Below, piece by piece: positions 39,840-53,100 of a stretch of DNA of 64,000 nucleotides. The position numbers and the translations under genes are program-made. Every line of letters starts with the position of its first letter. Positions within the stretch are counted from its first letter, which is position 1. The notes under the pieces were generated by a model. The model did no database searches and was not told the origin of the DNA. It saw nothing but the letters and a program-made list of their open reading frames with translations. Source of the DNA: Vanilla planifolia (taxonomy: Eukaryota; Streptophyta; Magnoliopsida; Asparagales; Orchidaceae); the NCBI GenBank assembly GCA_023846275.1, contig JAIUJO010000163.1:985001-1049000 (forward strand), written 5' to 3'.

Positions 39840-42003
39840 TAAGTTTTCAACCATTACATAAAACGTCTACCTTTTTTGCAGATAGTTTTGAGCAATTTTC
39901 ACTAAAATGTACTATATCATTGAACCTACTTTTTAAAACCATTCTAAGTCTTGCAAAGGTTCATCCTAAAAAATGTATGTCCTTGACTAAGTCCCATATC
40001 TAGGATGATTTTTTAAATTCTACTAGTTACATAATAAGAATTATTTCCTACTTTTCACATTTGGTCAAAGTCTTGGGGATATGATCATTTCCAATTATGA
40101 AATAATCGTTTGAGTTTTCTCATAAAGAATTTTTTTAATGTATTCATTTCTTCTCCTTCACCCTTGTTTAGTAAATTTGGCCATTTTTAACGAGTTCTTA
40201 CCATTAAAAATATGCTTCTCAAGTTTTTTATTTAGGTTGGGCTCCTATGGTATCCATTTTTTCTCACATTCCTATTCAACTTTGGAATGCCAAAAAAAGT
40301 AGTTTAAACTCCAAATGATGTTGGTTGTGTTACGCTTTGTAGACTTGTTTATGTTTTGCTACTAGAAGCTACTGTGAAAGAAGTTCCAATAGTATCATTT
40401 GTCACTCTACCATAAATTTCTATATTCATTTGAAAGAAGTTTAATTGGTAGAATTTGTGTCTTAGAAAAGGTTGAAGTTGTTCTTGGAATAGAGGATGAA
40501 GAAGACGATGTGAATCAAAGAGTACCTTTTAAGAAATTTAACATATACAGATACATTTCACTCTTACAATTTTTAATATTAAATTATTCAATGGGTAAAG
40601 AGTTTGATCATTTGAGTCTAAGAAATTAGTCGTTATCATTTGAAGCTTCTCTCAGTAGAGTAGCTCAGTGATTGGCTAATGCGCAACTAAGTCTCTCATT
40701 AGTATCAGTAAAAATAGCATACCTAGTTTGGCATATATTTTCAAGCTTGTTGTACTAAGGAGATATTCCACTCTACTCTATAAACTTCATGACTGGATAC
40801 AACTTTTGATTTGATAGTTTTGATGATATATGATGATAATAATTTAAAGATATCTTGTTCATGTTTGTTATTTCTGATGTCTAATGGGTTTGATAATTTA
40901 CTAATGGAGCTTTTATAAATAAAGAGATTGCTTTTATTTGTGTCATATCCTATTGTTTTTATCAATATTTTTATAACATTGTAAAGTTTATAGAGTGAAT
41001 GACACAATATTATGTTAAATAACTTATTTCTCCTTTATCATTCATGTCTATTTCTAAACTTCTGATAAACTCTATCTAAGATTATTATTATTATTACCAT
41101 TTAGTAATACTATTAGACTGTTTGTACATAGACTTTCTTTATGTTTTCTATAACTAATATCATAATGAGGTAGTTATTTACAAATACAAATCTTTTTTTT
41201 ATGATTTTTTTAGCAACTTAAGAGTAAAGATTTCTATATGACCTCCCTTGTTGTCAGTTTTGTTGCCAACTTCTAGTTCATCATAATACTACAACAATCT
41301 TTCATATCTATGCAATTTTAATTTGGTAAATATTATTTATCTAAAAATTACATTTCTATTTTTATCTCTAAAATTCAATATTATTTAGCATCGACTAATA
41401 CTTCATTGCTTCTATTGTTTTTCTCTATGGTCATTTAGCCATTTATTTAGATAGTTATATTTTCTAACATAATTTTTTTACTCATTATTTTTTTTGGGTC
41501 AGACATGCTCACCAGGTCACAAATTTGCCTTGGTTTTTTTAATTTTTTTTCTTTAATATTATTTTCTTTAATATTGGTTTCAATCCTATAGAAATTTTCT
41601 AAAGTCAATCGTTAATTTCTCCGTAACTTCATTTAATGTTTGTTGTTTTAATAATTACTCTAATTTCTTATGTGATGTGTTTAATAATATGATTACTATG
41701 TTTAATTACCTAATAATTTTTCTACCTCCTATCCATGCTCTAGTATTGACGTTTTATTATAATGGTCCTTTTTGTTAAAGGTGTACACCACTTGCAAGAA
41801 ATAAATATCTATGTTTTCAATTAAGAAATGTTTGTTTTAAAAACATCCCAGTCTTAACATGGAATTTTGCATAAAGCTTCTCATGAAATAGTTGTGTGTG
41901 CCCATTTTTGTAAAGATGAAACCTATGTAAGGCCATTGATTATAGTATACATGCCTATAGATTTGAAATGACTTTAGACCAATAGCAGGCTAGCAACAAC
42001 AAA
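39840..42003 (-). other. Upstream part of the caulimovirid-like insertion (capsid and movement regions expected), unassigned
   Basis: The segment 5' of the zinc knuckle on the minus strand. In a caulimovirid it would hold the capsid and movement-protein regions. An 88-codon minus-strand frame at 41007-40741 and a 76-codon plus-strand frame at 40399-40629 are present. I could not match either with confidence. Just downstream of the former, a minus-strand reading around 40735-40690 has a lysine- and leucine-rich string that might be part of a movement protein, but this is a guess. No tRNA-Met-type primer-binding site was found. Confidence 0.3.
41547..41576. repeat. Short tandem duplication, 15 bp x 2
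   Basis: 'ttttctttaatatta' at 41547 is followed by 'ttttctttaatattg' at 41562. It lies in the upstream part of the caulimovirid-like insertion and is probably replication slippage. Confidence 0.85.
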
Positions 42004-43746
42004 CACAATCATAAAATTAGGTAAAAATATAAATATCTCATAAAATTTGCCATAACCATTAAAAAAATAAAAAAAAATTAATATTTAATTTCATAGAGCT
42101 TATCAAGGGTACTTTAATTGGTAAATTCTACAAATTACAAAGCAAGAAAAGATAAAACAATTAAAATTACTAATTTAATATGAACTAGATATATATTAAA
42201 TTTAAAATAAGATAAATTTAAGAAATATAACATAACTAAATTAAAGCCATGTAAACATTCCCACAGCGGAGATCTTGTGTTTCATTGTAATCTAAACAAA
42301 TCAAAGTGAAAGATTTGAAGAAACTCGACAAATTATGTGGCAATACTACAGTACAAGATATTATTGAGTTCTACTCATTCTTCATCGATCATTGAATCAA
42401 ATATGAATAAAAATGCCTCATAAAGTACTACTAAATAATAGAAAAAAAATATTTAAAAAAAAAATACTAATTTGGTAAGGCTCATCAGAATAAGTCAGGC
42501 AACATTTATTTTATCTAAATTCACCACATTTGGTGAAATATATTATAACCAAATCACAATTATCTAAACATCAATAGAGAGTAGGATTATATTTTTTTAG
42601 TAATATAAAATAATAAAATAATAAAATATTAAAACATGAGATGAGCAACAAAAAACATGCAAATGAGGCATGAATCATCAAATGAGATACAATGGAGATC
42701 CTATGTAAAATTCTAGATCATCAAATGAGTTACGAATCAACATGAATCCTAAACGTCTAAAACCCTAGAAAATAAAATATTTCAAAAAATATATAAAAAA
42801 TAATATTTAATAGTATTGAGCTCTTTGAGACTAATCCAGTGGCATTTATTAATAATTACAAATGAAAATAGTAATAAATAACGTTAAACACATACATTAA
42901 TATTAACGTAAACATAAATTATAGTTCAATTGAGTTAAACCTAAATTATTAAATATAACCAAATAAAAATGATATAAAAGTCACCTATAAGGAGATGCAG
43001 AGTTAGTATGTAACATAACCAAATCAGAGCCAAAACTTTGAAGAATTTGGTAAATTCAGTGAAATGTTTTCATTATAAGACACTAAAGAGAGCAACTGTA
43101 ACACACTCAATCGTAAGGTCTACTATGAATCAAAATATCACACAAAGTGCGAAAAAAATATTAAAAATAGAATAATTGATAATATAAAATTGAATATTTA
43201 CATGGATAGAGATCATCGAGATGTGTCCAACATCATTTGTTTTTTCTCGATCACACAAAGTTTGGAATTGTTGTTATTAAAAAAAAATTATGAATAAATA
43301 ATAATATAAATAATATTGGGTAAATATACATTAAAAAAATAAGATAGATTTAAGGACAATAATTGAAATAAGCCAAACTTATCTAAATATCACACAACAA
43401 GAAAATTCGAGTTTCATAGTAATGTAACCAAATCAAATAAAAAATTTTAATTACTTGAAATATTTGGGACAAAAAATTTGTATACAATGTTACAAAAGAG
43501 ATTGTGTTTTACATTCTTGGTCATCAAATAATTAATAATTAAAATGTTTCCTAAAAGGGTTCCAAAAAAACTAAGAAAATAAGAACAATTAAAAATATAA
43601 AAAAGAATTATTTTATTACATAGAGGTTGTTGATAGATGTTCAATGACATTTGTATCACCTATAACAAACCATGTTTGGGATTATTATATATTTCGATTG
43701 TAAACAAATATAAATAATAATAAATTATTATTATAGTATTAAGTGG

Positions 43747-43769
43747 ATATATATATATATATATATATA
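43747..43769. repeat. AT dinucleotide microsatellite
   Basis: About 11 AT repeats in the position where the unit reads 'aagtaaatatatattaaag'. It is preceded by 'aagtgg' and followed by 'aaaagactaaat', so the satellite context is preserved on both sides. Confidence 0.95.
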
Positions 43770-46721
43770 AAAGACTAAATAATGTAAATTTACAATATTA
43801 CCAAATCAAAGTAAAAATAAGAAATAGTGAGAAAAATTCTTTTTGTCAAATCTCTCTTGAACATACTCAAGAAATCAAAAGCTACATCATTAACTATAAA
43901 GTGAAAATTAAAATGGCTTGTAATGATTATAAAAGCTTTAGATAACAAAATATTTAGAAATATAAAACTTAATTTTTAATTGGGTAATGCTTGCCGACAT
44001 GAGTCAAACAACATATAATTTAAGGGTTAATTGAGTTAAATTGAAACAAAGCAATTAAACCAAATCAGAGACATGTAATATTGACTAAAGAATGGAATTA
44101 GGATTACATAGTAATTTAACTAAGTCAAAGAAACAAATTTGAAGAATTGAGATGAATTATATAATAATATTGCATTCTAAGACACCAAAGATATTATCAG
44201 AATCTTGATTATCAAATGTAACATGAATTAAAAGGCGTCGCAAGTGTGAAAAACCATAGAAAAAAGAGGACTTAAAAATGTAAAAAAGCAAATACAATTG
44301 GTTGTAGCTTGTCAAAATGAGTCAAATTATGTTTGTTATGGGTAAATAGAACCTAGTGTAGAAATATTACGAAATTAAATAATCAAAAAAGAATAAATAA
44401 AAATGAATTATTTTTACATTTAACAAATGAAGAATAATGCTTAAACGAGATAAGTTGAAGAAGAGTAACATAATCAAATCTAAGAGATATAAAGGTCACA
44501 CGAGAGAATAATTATAATTTGATATTTATTTAAAAAATTAGATATTGAAATTGAAAAAATATTATAAATATTATGGTATTGTTGCATTCCAAGATACTAA
44601 GGGGATCATTTGTAATATTCTCTACCATCAAATCAAGTATGAAATAAAATATCTCATAAGATATAATAAAACCCTTAAAATTAAACATTTAAAAAATAAA
44701 AATGAGTATTTATTATATAGAGCCCATCAAAATGAGTCCAACAACATTAGTTTCATTGTGATTGGAACACATCTAAAGCTACCATGAATTACGAAAGAAA
44801 ACAAGAATAAATAATAATAATTAATGATTTTAATATTAAAGTGAAGATGTATTAATGCTTAAATAACATAAGCTAAAGCAATATAAAATAACCAATTTAA
44901 ATTGTGGTAATTGCTACATGGGGGGGAAAACTTATATGAGAATGTTACATTGACTGATACTAAAGTGATCGAATATAGCATAGTGGATTGTTAAATCATG
45001 TGCCATTGAAGTGATATTTTTTTTGTCTCAATTGGATTATATTTGAAATTATTATATATTACAAATTTAAAAAAACAATTGTGGGAAAAATTTATCCAAT
45101 CAAATGTAATGAAACAAAAATGATGTAAAGGTCACATAGGAGAGAAATTAGAGTTTCATGAAAATATTAAAAAATTGAGTGCAATGTCCTTAATCATCAA
45201 GTTAGACACAAAACTAAATACCTCATAAAGTGGTAAAAAATTAAAAAAAAATATTGCATGATATAAATAGAAATATTAAGTTAGATAGAGCTTATCAAGA
45301 TAATTCAAATGAATATGTTGTCAAACAAGTATAGAATTTGAGTTTCATAAACATATGGCCAAATCAAAGAAAAAATACTGCATTGAGTATGCAAAATATC
45401 AAAAAAATAAAATAAAAATTATCGAAAATGTAAAAGGGAATTTTTACTTGAATATAAGTCTTCTACATGAGTCCAAAAATGTTTAATTTCATTTTCATTC
45501 TAGATTATTTTGATTTATTATGAACTAAAAATGAAAATTAGCATAAATAATGTACTTCTATTTAAACATTTTAAAAAATATATATTAAAGTTGAATTGAG
45601 TTAAATTTAAGCATTATATATATCAAAATCAAGGCAATTTATAGGTCATAAGAGAAGAGAATTAGAGTTTCATAGCTATATAACAAGAAGAAAGCAAACT
45701 AGTTTAAGAAATGATATAACATTTTTTTGGAAAACTACATTCCAATGTACTAAATAGATGGTGTACAACAACTTCAACCATTAAGTTGGTAGAAACAAAA
45801 ATTTCCATAATGAGTGATAAAACATAAAAAAATAAAATATTTCAAAATATAACAAAAAAAATACTAAGTTAAATATAGATTGTAGAAATTAGTCTAACGA
45901 CATTTCTTTCTTCATGATTAGACATGTTTTGGAGTTCATGTGAATTAACAAACTAAATAAGAAATAATAATAATAACACTAATAACATGTAAATACATAC
46001 TAAAATTAACATAAGATAAGTTGAAGTAATGTAATATAAAAACATCAAATTAATGTAAAGGTCAAATAAGAAGGGAATTACATATTCAATGCAATATATC
46101 CAAATCAAAAAGAAAAGTTTAATTAAAAAAGATAAATTGTACTGTAAAGTTGTGTTCTAATATATTGTGTAGATTGGTGTGGCACCCTTCATATTTAAAT
46201 GATATACAAATAAGAATATCTTTTAAAGCATGGTAAACATTAGTAAATAAAACGTTTTAAAATATATTAAAAATATATTTACCCAGATAGAGCTCATGAT
46301 TAACAACAAATCAATGTTTGCTTCATGTTCCTAGGATCTTATTTATAATTTCTATGAATCACAAAATAAGAAAGTACAATAAAATATATTATTGTTATTA
46401 AATAAATCATATATACAGTAAAGTTGAATTAATATAAATTAAAGAAATATAATCTAACCATAATAAAAGAAATGTGAGTGTCACACAAGAGAAGAATTAG
46501 ATTTACATATTAGTAATAGAAAATTAAAGAAAACTAATTAATCAAATGGGTTAAATTATCTTGAAAAGTTCCACTAAAAGATACTAAACGGATCAAGCAA
46601 AACAACTTATATTGTCAAAATTGTTATGAATCGAAAACTGTCGATAGTGTGAAAACTCCAGAAAATATGATATTTAAAAATATAAACTAAAAATTCATTT
46701 GGATAGAGGACATCTAAACTA

Positions 46722-47142
46722 TTCTAATGATGTTTATTTTATCTTGATTGGTCTAGTTTCGAATAATGAAGAAATACCAAAAAATTAAGGATAAGTAATC
46801 ATAAAATAATGTTTTTTATATTTAGTAAATATGTAATAAAACAAAAATGAGATAAATTATAGCAATGTAATATAACAAAATCAATGTGATGTAAAAAATA
46901 GATGAAAGGAGAATTAAAATTTTATGGTAATATAGAAGAAATGAAAAAAATAGTTTAATAAATAAAACAAATTGTATTCAAAAGGTACATTTTAAAATAT
47001 TAAGGAGATAAAATGTAACATCCTTGGTTAATAAATCTCGTATGAATCATAATGTCTGGTAAAATGTCTTAAAGCCTTCAAAAATAAATTATTTAAAAAA
47101 TATAAAAATTAATATTTAATGGGAAGGAGCTCATCATGATGA
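46722..47142 (+). repeat. Representative satellite unit (about 420 bp) with internal substructure
   Basis: A complete unit measured between successive 'ctaatga/ctaataa' landmarks. In order it has a 'gtccaa' landmark (here diverged), a 'gattgg' word, an A+T-rich part ending in 'agtaaatatgtaataaaac', then 'gagataaattatagcaatg'. Next come 'aatataacaaaatc' at 46869 and its relic 'aatatagaagaaatg' at 46929, exactly 60 bp later. The unit ends with 'ttaaggagataaaatgtaac', 'cgtatgaatcataatg' and 'aatatttaat' before the next 'gagctcat'. In better-kept units the paired word reads '(g)taatataaccaaatcaa' twice (for example 'ccaaatc' at 57654 and 57714, again 60 bp apart). The unit therefore contains an old internal duplication of about 60 bp. 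Confidence 0.75.
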
Positions 47143-50100
47143 GCCTAATAATGTTTTTTCATCTTCATCAAACCTTGTGTGCAATTACTATGAACTATAA
47201 AGAAATTAAAAAAGAATAGATAATAATAAATTATAATTTTTAATTTAAAAAAAAATATTAATTGTGTTTAAAATTAGTTAAATTGAAGCAAAGTAACATA
47301 ACAATAAATATGTGATGTGAAGGTGATATGATAAAAGATTTAAAGTTAATAGTAATATAACCAAATCAAAGATCAACATTAGAAGAAAAGAGATACGTTG
47401 TATGGGAAAATTTAATTGCAAGATATTAAAGAGAAAAGGTGTATTATCATAGATCATCAAGTTAGTTTTGAATTGAAATTTCTCATAATGAAGAAGAAAA
47501 ACTAGAAAAGAAGATATAAAAAATATAAAAATGAAAATTCAATTGGATAAAGGTCATAAAGCATCTTCCAATGAAGTGTTTTTCATAACGATCAAACCAT
47601 ATTTATAATTACAAAGAAATACAATAGTAAATATATGTAAATAATAATAAATTATTATTATTCTATTTCGTATATATACAATAAAACTAATATAAGTTAA
47701 ATTATGATAATATAATATAATGAAATCAAAGTGATGCAAATTTCGATCAAGAGGAGAATTGTAGTTTCATAGTAACACAATCAAATCAAAATAAAACATT
47801 TGAAAAAATGAAGTAAACTACATAAGAATTATGTATTTCAATATACAAAGGAGGTCAATTGTAATGTCATTGATAATCAAATCATGTGTTAATAGTGATG
47901 TTCTATGAAATGCCTCAACATCATAGAAAATAAAACATTATAAATTTAAAAAATAATTGTTTAATTGGAAAAAGCTCATCAAGGTGAGTCCAATGGTATT
48001 TGTTGCATCTTGATTCGTCCTCATTTAGAATTATGATAAATTATGAAAATTATAAAATCATAAATAATAATAAATTGTTACTTTAATATTAAGTACAATA
48101 CATTTTTTCTAAAAAGTTATAAGTTGAAGAAAGGTGAGGTTAAAGTCACACAAGAGGAGATTTATAGTTACATCGTAATATAAAAAAATTTTAGTAAAAA
48201 CTTTTAAGAATTGTGATAAATTGTATTGGAAGTGGCATTCAAAGATATTAAGTAGGTTGAGTGTTTCTTGCTCATTAATCAAATCAAGATTGAATTGAAA
48301 TGAACCCTTATGTTGGAAAAAATAATAGAAAACTAAATATTTAAAAACATGGAATAAATGCCTTTTTTATAGAGCTCATTAATCCAAGAACAATTGTTTC
48401 AATATTATTACACCACTTTTCAAATTCTTTCAAATTAATGAATTTAAAAATTCCTAAATATTTTAAATTACTTTTTTCATATTAAGTAAATACTTTTTAA
48501 AGCTAAATCGAAATAAAATGAAGTAATGAATTATAAATAAATAAAAATATGTTAATATCAAATGAGAGAAGATTTTTATTTTCATTGTTGTATAACTTAT
48601 TCAAAGCAAAACATTTGAAGAAATAATATAAATTATATGAGAATGTTACATTCCATGATACCAAGAAGATTGATTATAATCTTCTTAATTTCCAAATCTA
48701 TTATTAATCATCATTTTACAAAGTGTTAAAAATTAATTGAAGATAAAAGTTTTTTAAAAAAATGAATATTTAACAAGATAGAGCTCATCAAGATGAATAT
48801 AATGACATTCATATCAAAACGAATATCTAAATCAAGGATATGTAAAGTTCATAATGTGAAAAAAGAGCTTCAAAGTGACGTGGATAAATCAAAGCAAAAA
48901 TTTAAAAGAAATGAGATAAAGTTTAAAACAAAGTTATATTCTAAAATAATTAGAAGATTGAGTGTAACATCCTTGATTATTAAACAAAGTATGAATTAAA
49001 ATTTCTTATAAAACCCTTAAAAATAAAATATTTTTAAATATTAAAAAAATATATTTATGTAGGTGGAAGTTCTACAAGATAAGTCCTGTGAGAGGAGACC
49101 TAGACTTTGATATTAGTATTATAAATAAAATAAAAACATTTGATAAAATGAGAAAATATAAAAAAGTTGTGTTCCATGAAACTAATGAAAAAAGCATAAA
49201 TTCTTAATCATTAAATCAAGTACAAATAAAAATTTCTCATAAAACATACCAAACATAAAAAATCTAAAAAGTTCAAAAATATAAAAATGAATATTTAATT
49301 GGGAAGAGCTCTTTGAGATGTGTTCAATGATAATTTTTTTGTCATTATCATACCTAGCTTTGAATTTCTATTTGTTACCCAAGCAAATAAACATAAATAA
49401 AAAACAACTATTTTCATATTAAGTAAACATATGATAAAATTTAAAAGGGATAAGATAATTTGTTATTATATTACCAAATCAAATTAATGCAAAGATTAAA
49501 TAGAGGAACATTTCAGGACACATAAGAATAAAATTTAATCAAAGCAAGAAAGTCGAATAAAAAACATAAATTTTATAAACAAAATGCATTCCAAGATAAT
49601 AAAAGGGCCACGATTAACATTCTCAATCATCAAATTAAGTAATGATTTAAAATTAAAACATGTCACAGCCCAAGAAAATAAAATATTAGAAAATGAAAAA
49701 AATTTAATATTTATTTAGATATAGCTCTCCTTGATAAGTGCAATATGCTATGTTTTTTCAATATTGAACCTTGTTTTGAATTACAGTGATTTAATGAAAT
49801 ATTAACCATCAATAACAATAATTTTTTTTTAAATATTAAGTAAATATAGACTAGATTTGAAAATAAAAGAGCTTAAGTAATATAATGTATGTCTATCAAA
49901 ATGAAGTAAAAGAATTATGAGAGAGTTTTATTATTGCATAGTAATTTAAACAAAAAAAGTAATACTTTTAAGAAATGTGGCAAAGTGTATGGAAAAGATA
50001 CAATCCAATATTTAAAAAAGATGAAAGGTAGCATTCTTAATCATCAAATCAGGTAGAAAGAGCAATTTTTTAAAAAGCATGCAAAATACCATAAAAATAG

Positions 50101-53100
50101 AATATTTTAAAAAAAAATGAATAGTTAATTAGATTGAGCTTATTGAGAGGAGTTTGATGATATTTGTTCTATCTCTATTAGGCTTCATTTGGAATTTCTG
50201 CAAACTAAAAAACTAAATAAGCATAAATAGTAATAAATTATTATTTTGATATTCAATAAATCTATATATTAAATTTGAAATGAGATGAATATAATCATTT
50301 AAAATTACAAATTAAAATTGGTTTATATGTGATAAATCATGGGAAAGAGCTAGTTGAAATAAGTTTAGCGATGTTTGTCTCATCTTTATTTGGTTATTTG
50401 TAATTCCTACAAATTTCAAAAATAAATAAGCACAAATAATATTAAAAAATATTTTTATTTTGAGAAAGAATTATTTTAGCTAAAATAGAATAATTTGAAG
50501 AAATCTAGTACAATCAAATTAATACAACATAAAAGAAACACAGTAGTTGATTCATTGTTACATAGAAATATAACAAAATCAAGGAAGAACATTTCAAGAA
50601 GTGAGATAAAATTTATGAGAAAATTGTATTCCATGATATTATGGACATTTAGTGCAACATCATTCTTCATAAATTATGGCACAAATGAAAATCTCTTATA
50701 AAATATGTTAAGCTCTTCAAAAATTAGAAAATTAAAAATATAAAGTATGTATATATATAAAAAAATTGGATAGAGGTCACCAATGAGAGTCCAATGATAT
50801 TTCTTTTATTTGAATCAAAACTTTTTGGATATATTTTGAATTACCAAATTAAATTATCGTAAATAATATAAAATTAATATTTGAATATTAACTTGTTATA
50901 TTTTAGAGTTGAAATAAGATAAGTTAAATTAATATAATTTAACCACGTTAGCACAAGGTAAAGATCGCAAGAGAGAAAAAAATAGAGTTCAATAATAACA
51001 TTACCAAATTAAAGTAAAAAATTTTAAGAAATGAGATAAACTACTTAAAAGAGCAAAATTCAAAGACACCAAGGAGATTGCCTAATATCTTGAATTATAA
51101 AATTAGTTACAAATTGAAGTACTTGGTAAAGAATTCTTATACCATAAAAAATTTAGGATTTTAAAATATAAAAATTAATATTTTATTTAATAGAGCTCAT
51201 TAGTACATGTTTAACAAAGTTTGTTTTGTCTCAGTCAAGCTTAGCTTCGAATTTATTCAAATTATAAAATCAAATAGTCATAAAAAATATAAAATGAAAT
51301 TATAATATTAAGGAAAAACATATTAAATTGAATTTATTTAAATTGAAGGACTAAAATATAACAAAATTATTATGTAGTGAAGTTCACATGATAAAAAAAA
51401 TTTGAGTTATATAGTAATATAATTAAATCTAAATGATAATTATGAACAAAAGAGCTAAATTATATGGGTAAATTATATTCCATTATATTTAAAATATCAA
51501 GTGAAACATCAATGATTGTCAAAACAAGTATGAACTATGACAACTCATGAGGCAAGAGGAAATAAGACAAAACAAGATATTTAAGAATATTAAAAAATTA
51601 TTTAACTAGATTGAGCTTGTTGAGGAAAGTCCAATGATGTTATTTCATCTCCATCAAATATTGTTTGGAAATACCACAAATTAAAAAAGTGAATAAACAT
51701 AAAAAAATTAAAACTTATTATTTCAATATTAACTACAAATATATAATAATAGGAATTAAAATAAATTAAATAAACATAACACAATAAAATAAAAGAAACA
51801 TATTGGTCACAAAAGATGGGAATTAGAGTGTCATAAAAAAATAAAAAAATCAAATAGAAAGATTTAAAAAAATGAGATAAATTATAAAAGAAAGCTTCAT
51901 TCCAAGATACTCACGAGAATGAATGTAACATCATGTATAACGAAATCTGGTATGAATTAAAATACAAATCATGCATATCAAAACTATAAATATTAAAATA
52001 TTTTAAATCATAAAATATATATTTAGTTGAATAAACCCATCGATATGAGTCCAATAATGTTTGTTATGTCACCGTAAGACAAAGTTGAGAGTTACTTTGA
52101 ATAAGATATTTAAATAATCATAATTTATAAAAAATTATATTATAATATTAAACAAATATATATTAAGAGTGAAACAAGATAAAGTCCATTGAGATGAGTT
52201 TAGTGATGCTTACTTTGTATAATTTGATCTTAGATTAGAATTACTACAAAATACTAAGTTAATAAGTCAAAAATAATAATTTATTATTTTAATATCAAAT
52301 AAATAAAATATAAACGAAAAGTGTGGTAAATTAATGGGTTATCATATAACAAATTTAGTAAGTTCCAGAGCTCACACGAGGGGAGATTTATAGTCAAATT
52401 ACAATAAACCTAATCAAAGCTAAAAATTTGAAGAAATTACATAGATTGTATTTGAATGTTACATTCTAAGATACCGAAGGGGTCAGTGTAAAATCGTAAA
52501 ATCATCAAATCTAATGCTAATCAAAATTCCTATAAATGTAACCCAATCCTCATGAAAATAAAATATTTAAATACATAAAAAAGTGTTAAATTAGCTAAAG
52601 TTAATCGAACGAATCGAATGACATTTTTTCTCCATTAGTATATGTTTAGAATTATCGTGAATTACAAAATTAATCAAAGATGAATAATAATAATTTATTA
52701 TTATAAGATAAATTAAATACATATCAAAATTGAAATGAGATTAACTGAGGTAATGTAATATAACTAAGTTCAAAGGGTGCAAATGTTAAGTGAGATAAGA
52801 ATTAGGGTTTCATAAAATAAAGCATAATATGATTTAAAAAATTTAATTGATAAAATAAATTGTATAAGAAAGCTACATTCCATGATTCTTAGGATCTAGA
52901 GCATAACATTTTTTTCTTTAAAATAATAAATAATTTTAAAATATCTAATAAAAATATCAAAAATTTAATAAAATAATATTTTCTAAAAATATTAAAATAA
53001 ACCTTCAATTATATCGAGCTCATCAATATGAGTACAACAGCATTTGTTTCACATCGATCATACCTCATTTGTAATCACTAAGAATTATTAATAATAAAAA

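Larger units (their letters stand above)
35133..42003 (-). mobile_element. Endogenous caulimovirid-like element, degenerate (about 6.9 kb)
   Basis: A non-satellite stretch of about 6.9 kb, close to the 7-8 kb of caulimovirid genomes, lies between two satellite blocks. On the minus strand, relics occur in the order expected of a caulimovirid polyprotein: a capsid-type zinc knuckle (about 39770-39830), then the reverse-transcriptase connection region and RNase H start (about 38360-37500). I saw no LTR and no integrase relic, which argues against a Ty3-type element, although great decay makes absence weak evidence. No frame is open for more than about 100 codons, so it is an inactive fossil. Both flanks end in the same part of the satellite unit. 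The genus cannot be assigned from sequence reading alone. Confidence 0.55.

Noticed and set aside
41500-41525. Possible tRNA-Met-type primer-binding site ('cctggtgagcatgtctga' on the minus strand)
   Set aside because: Only the first four bases agree with the usual primer-binding sequence; the remainder does not match.
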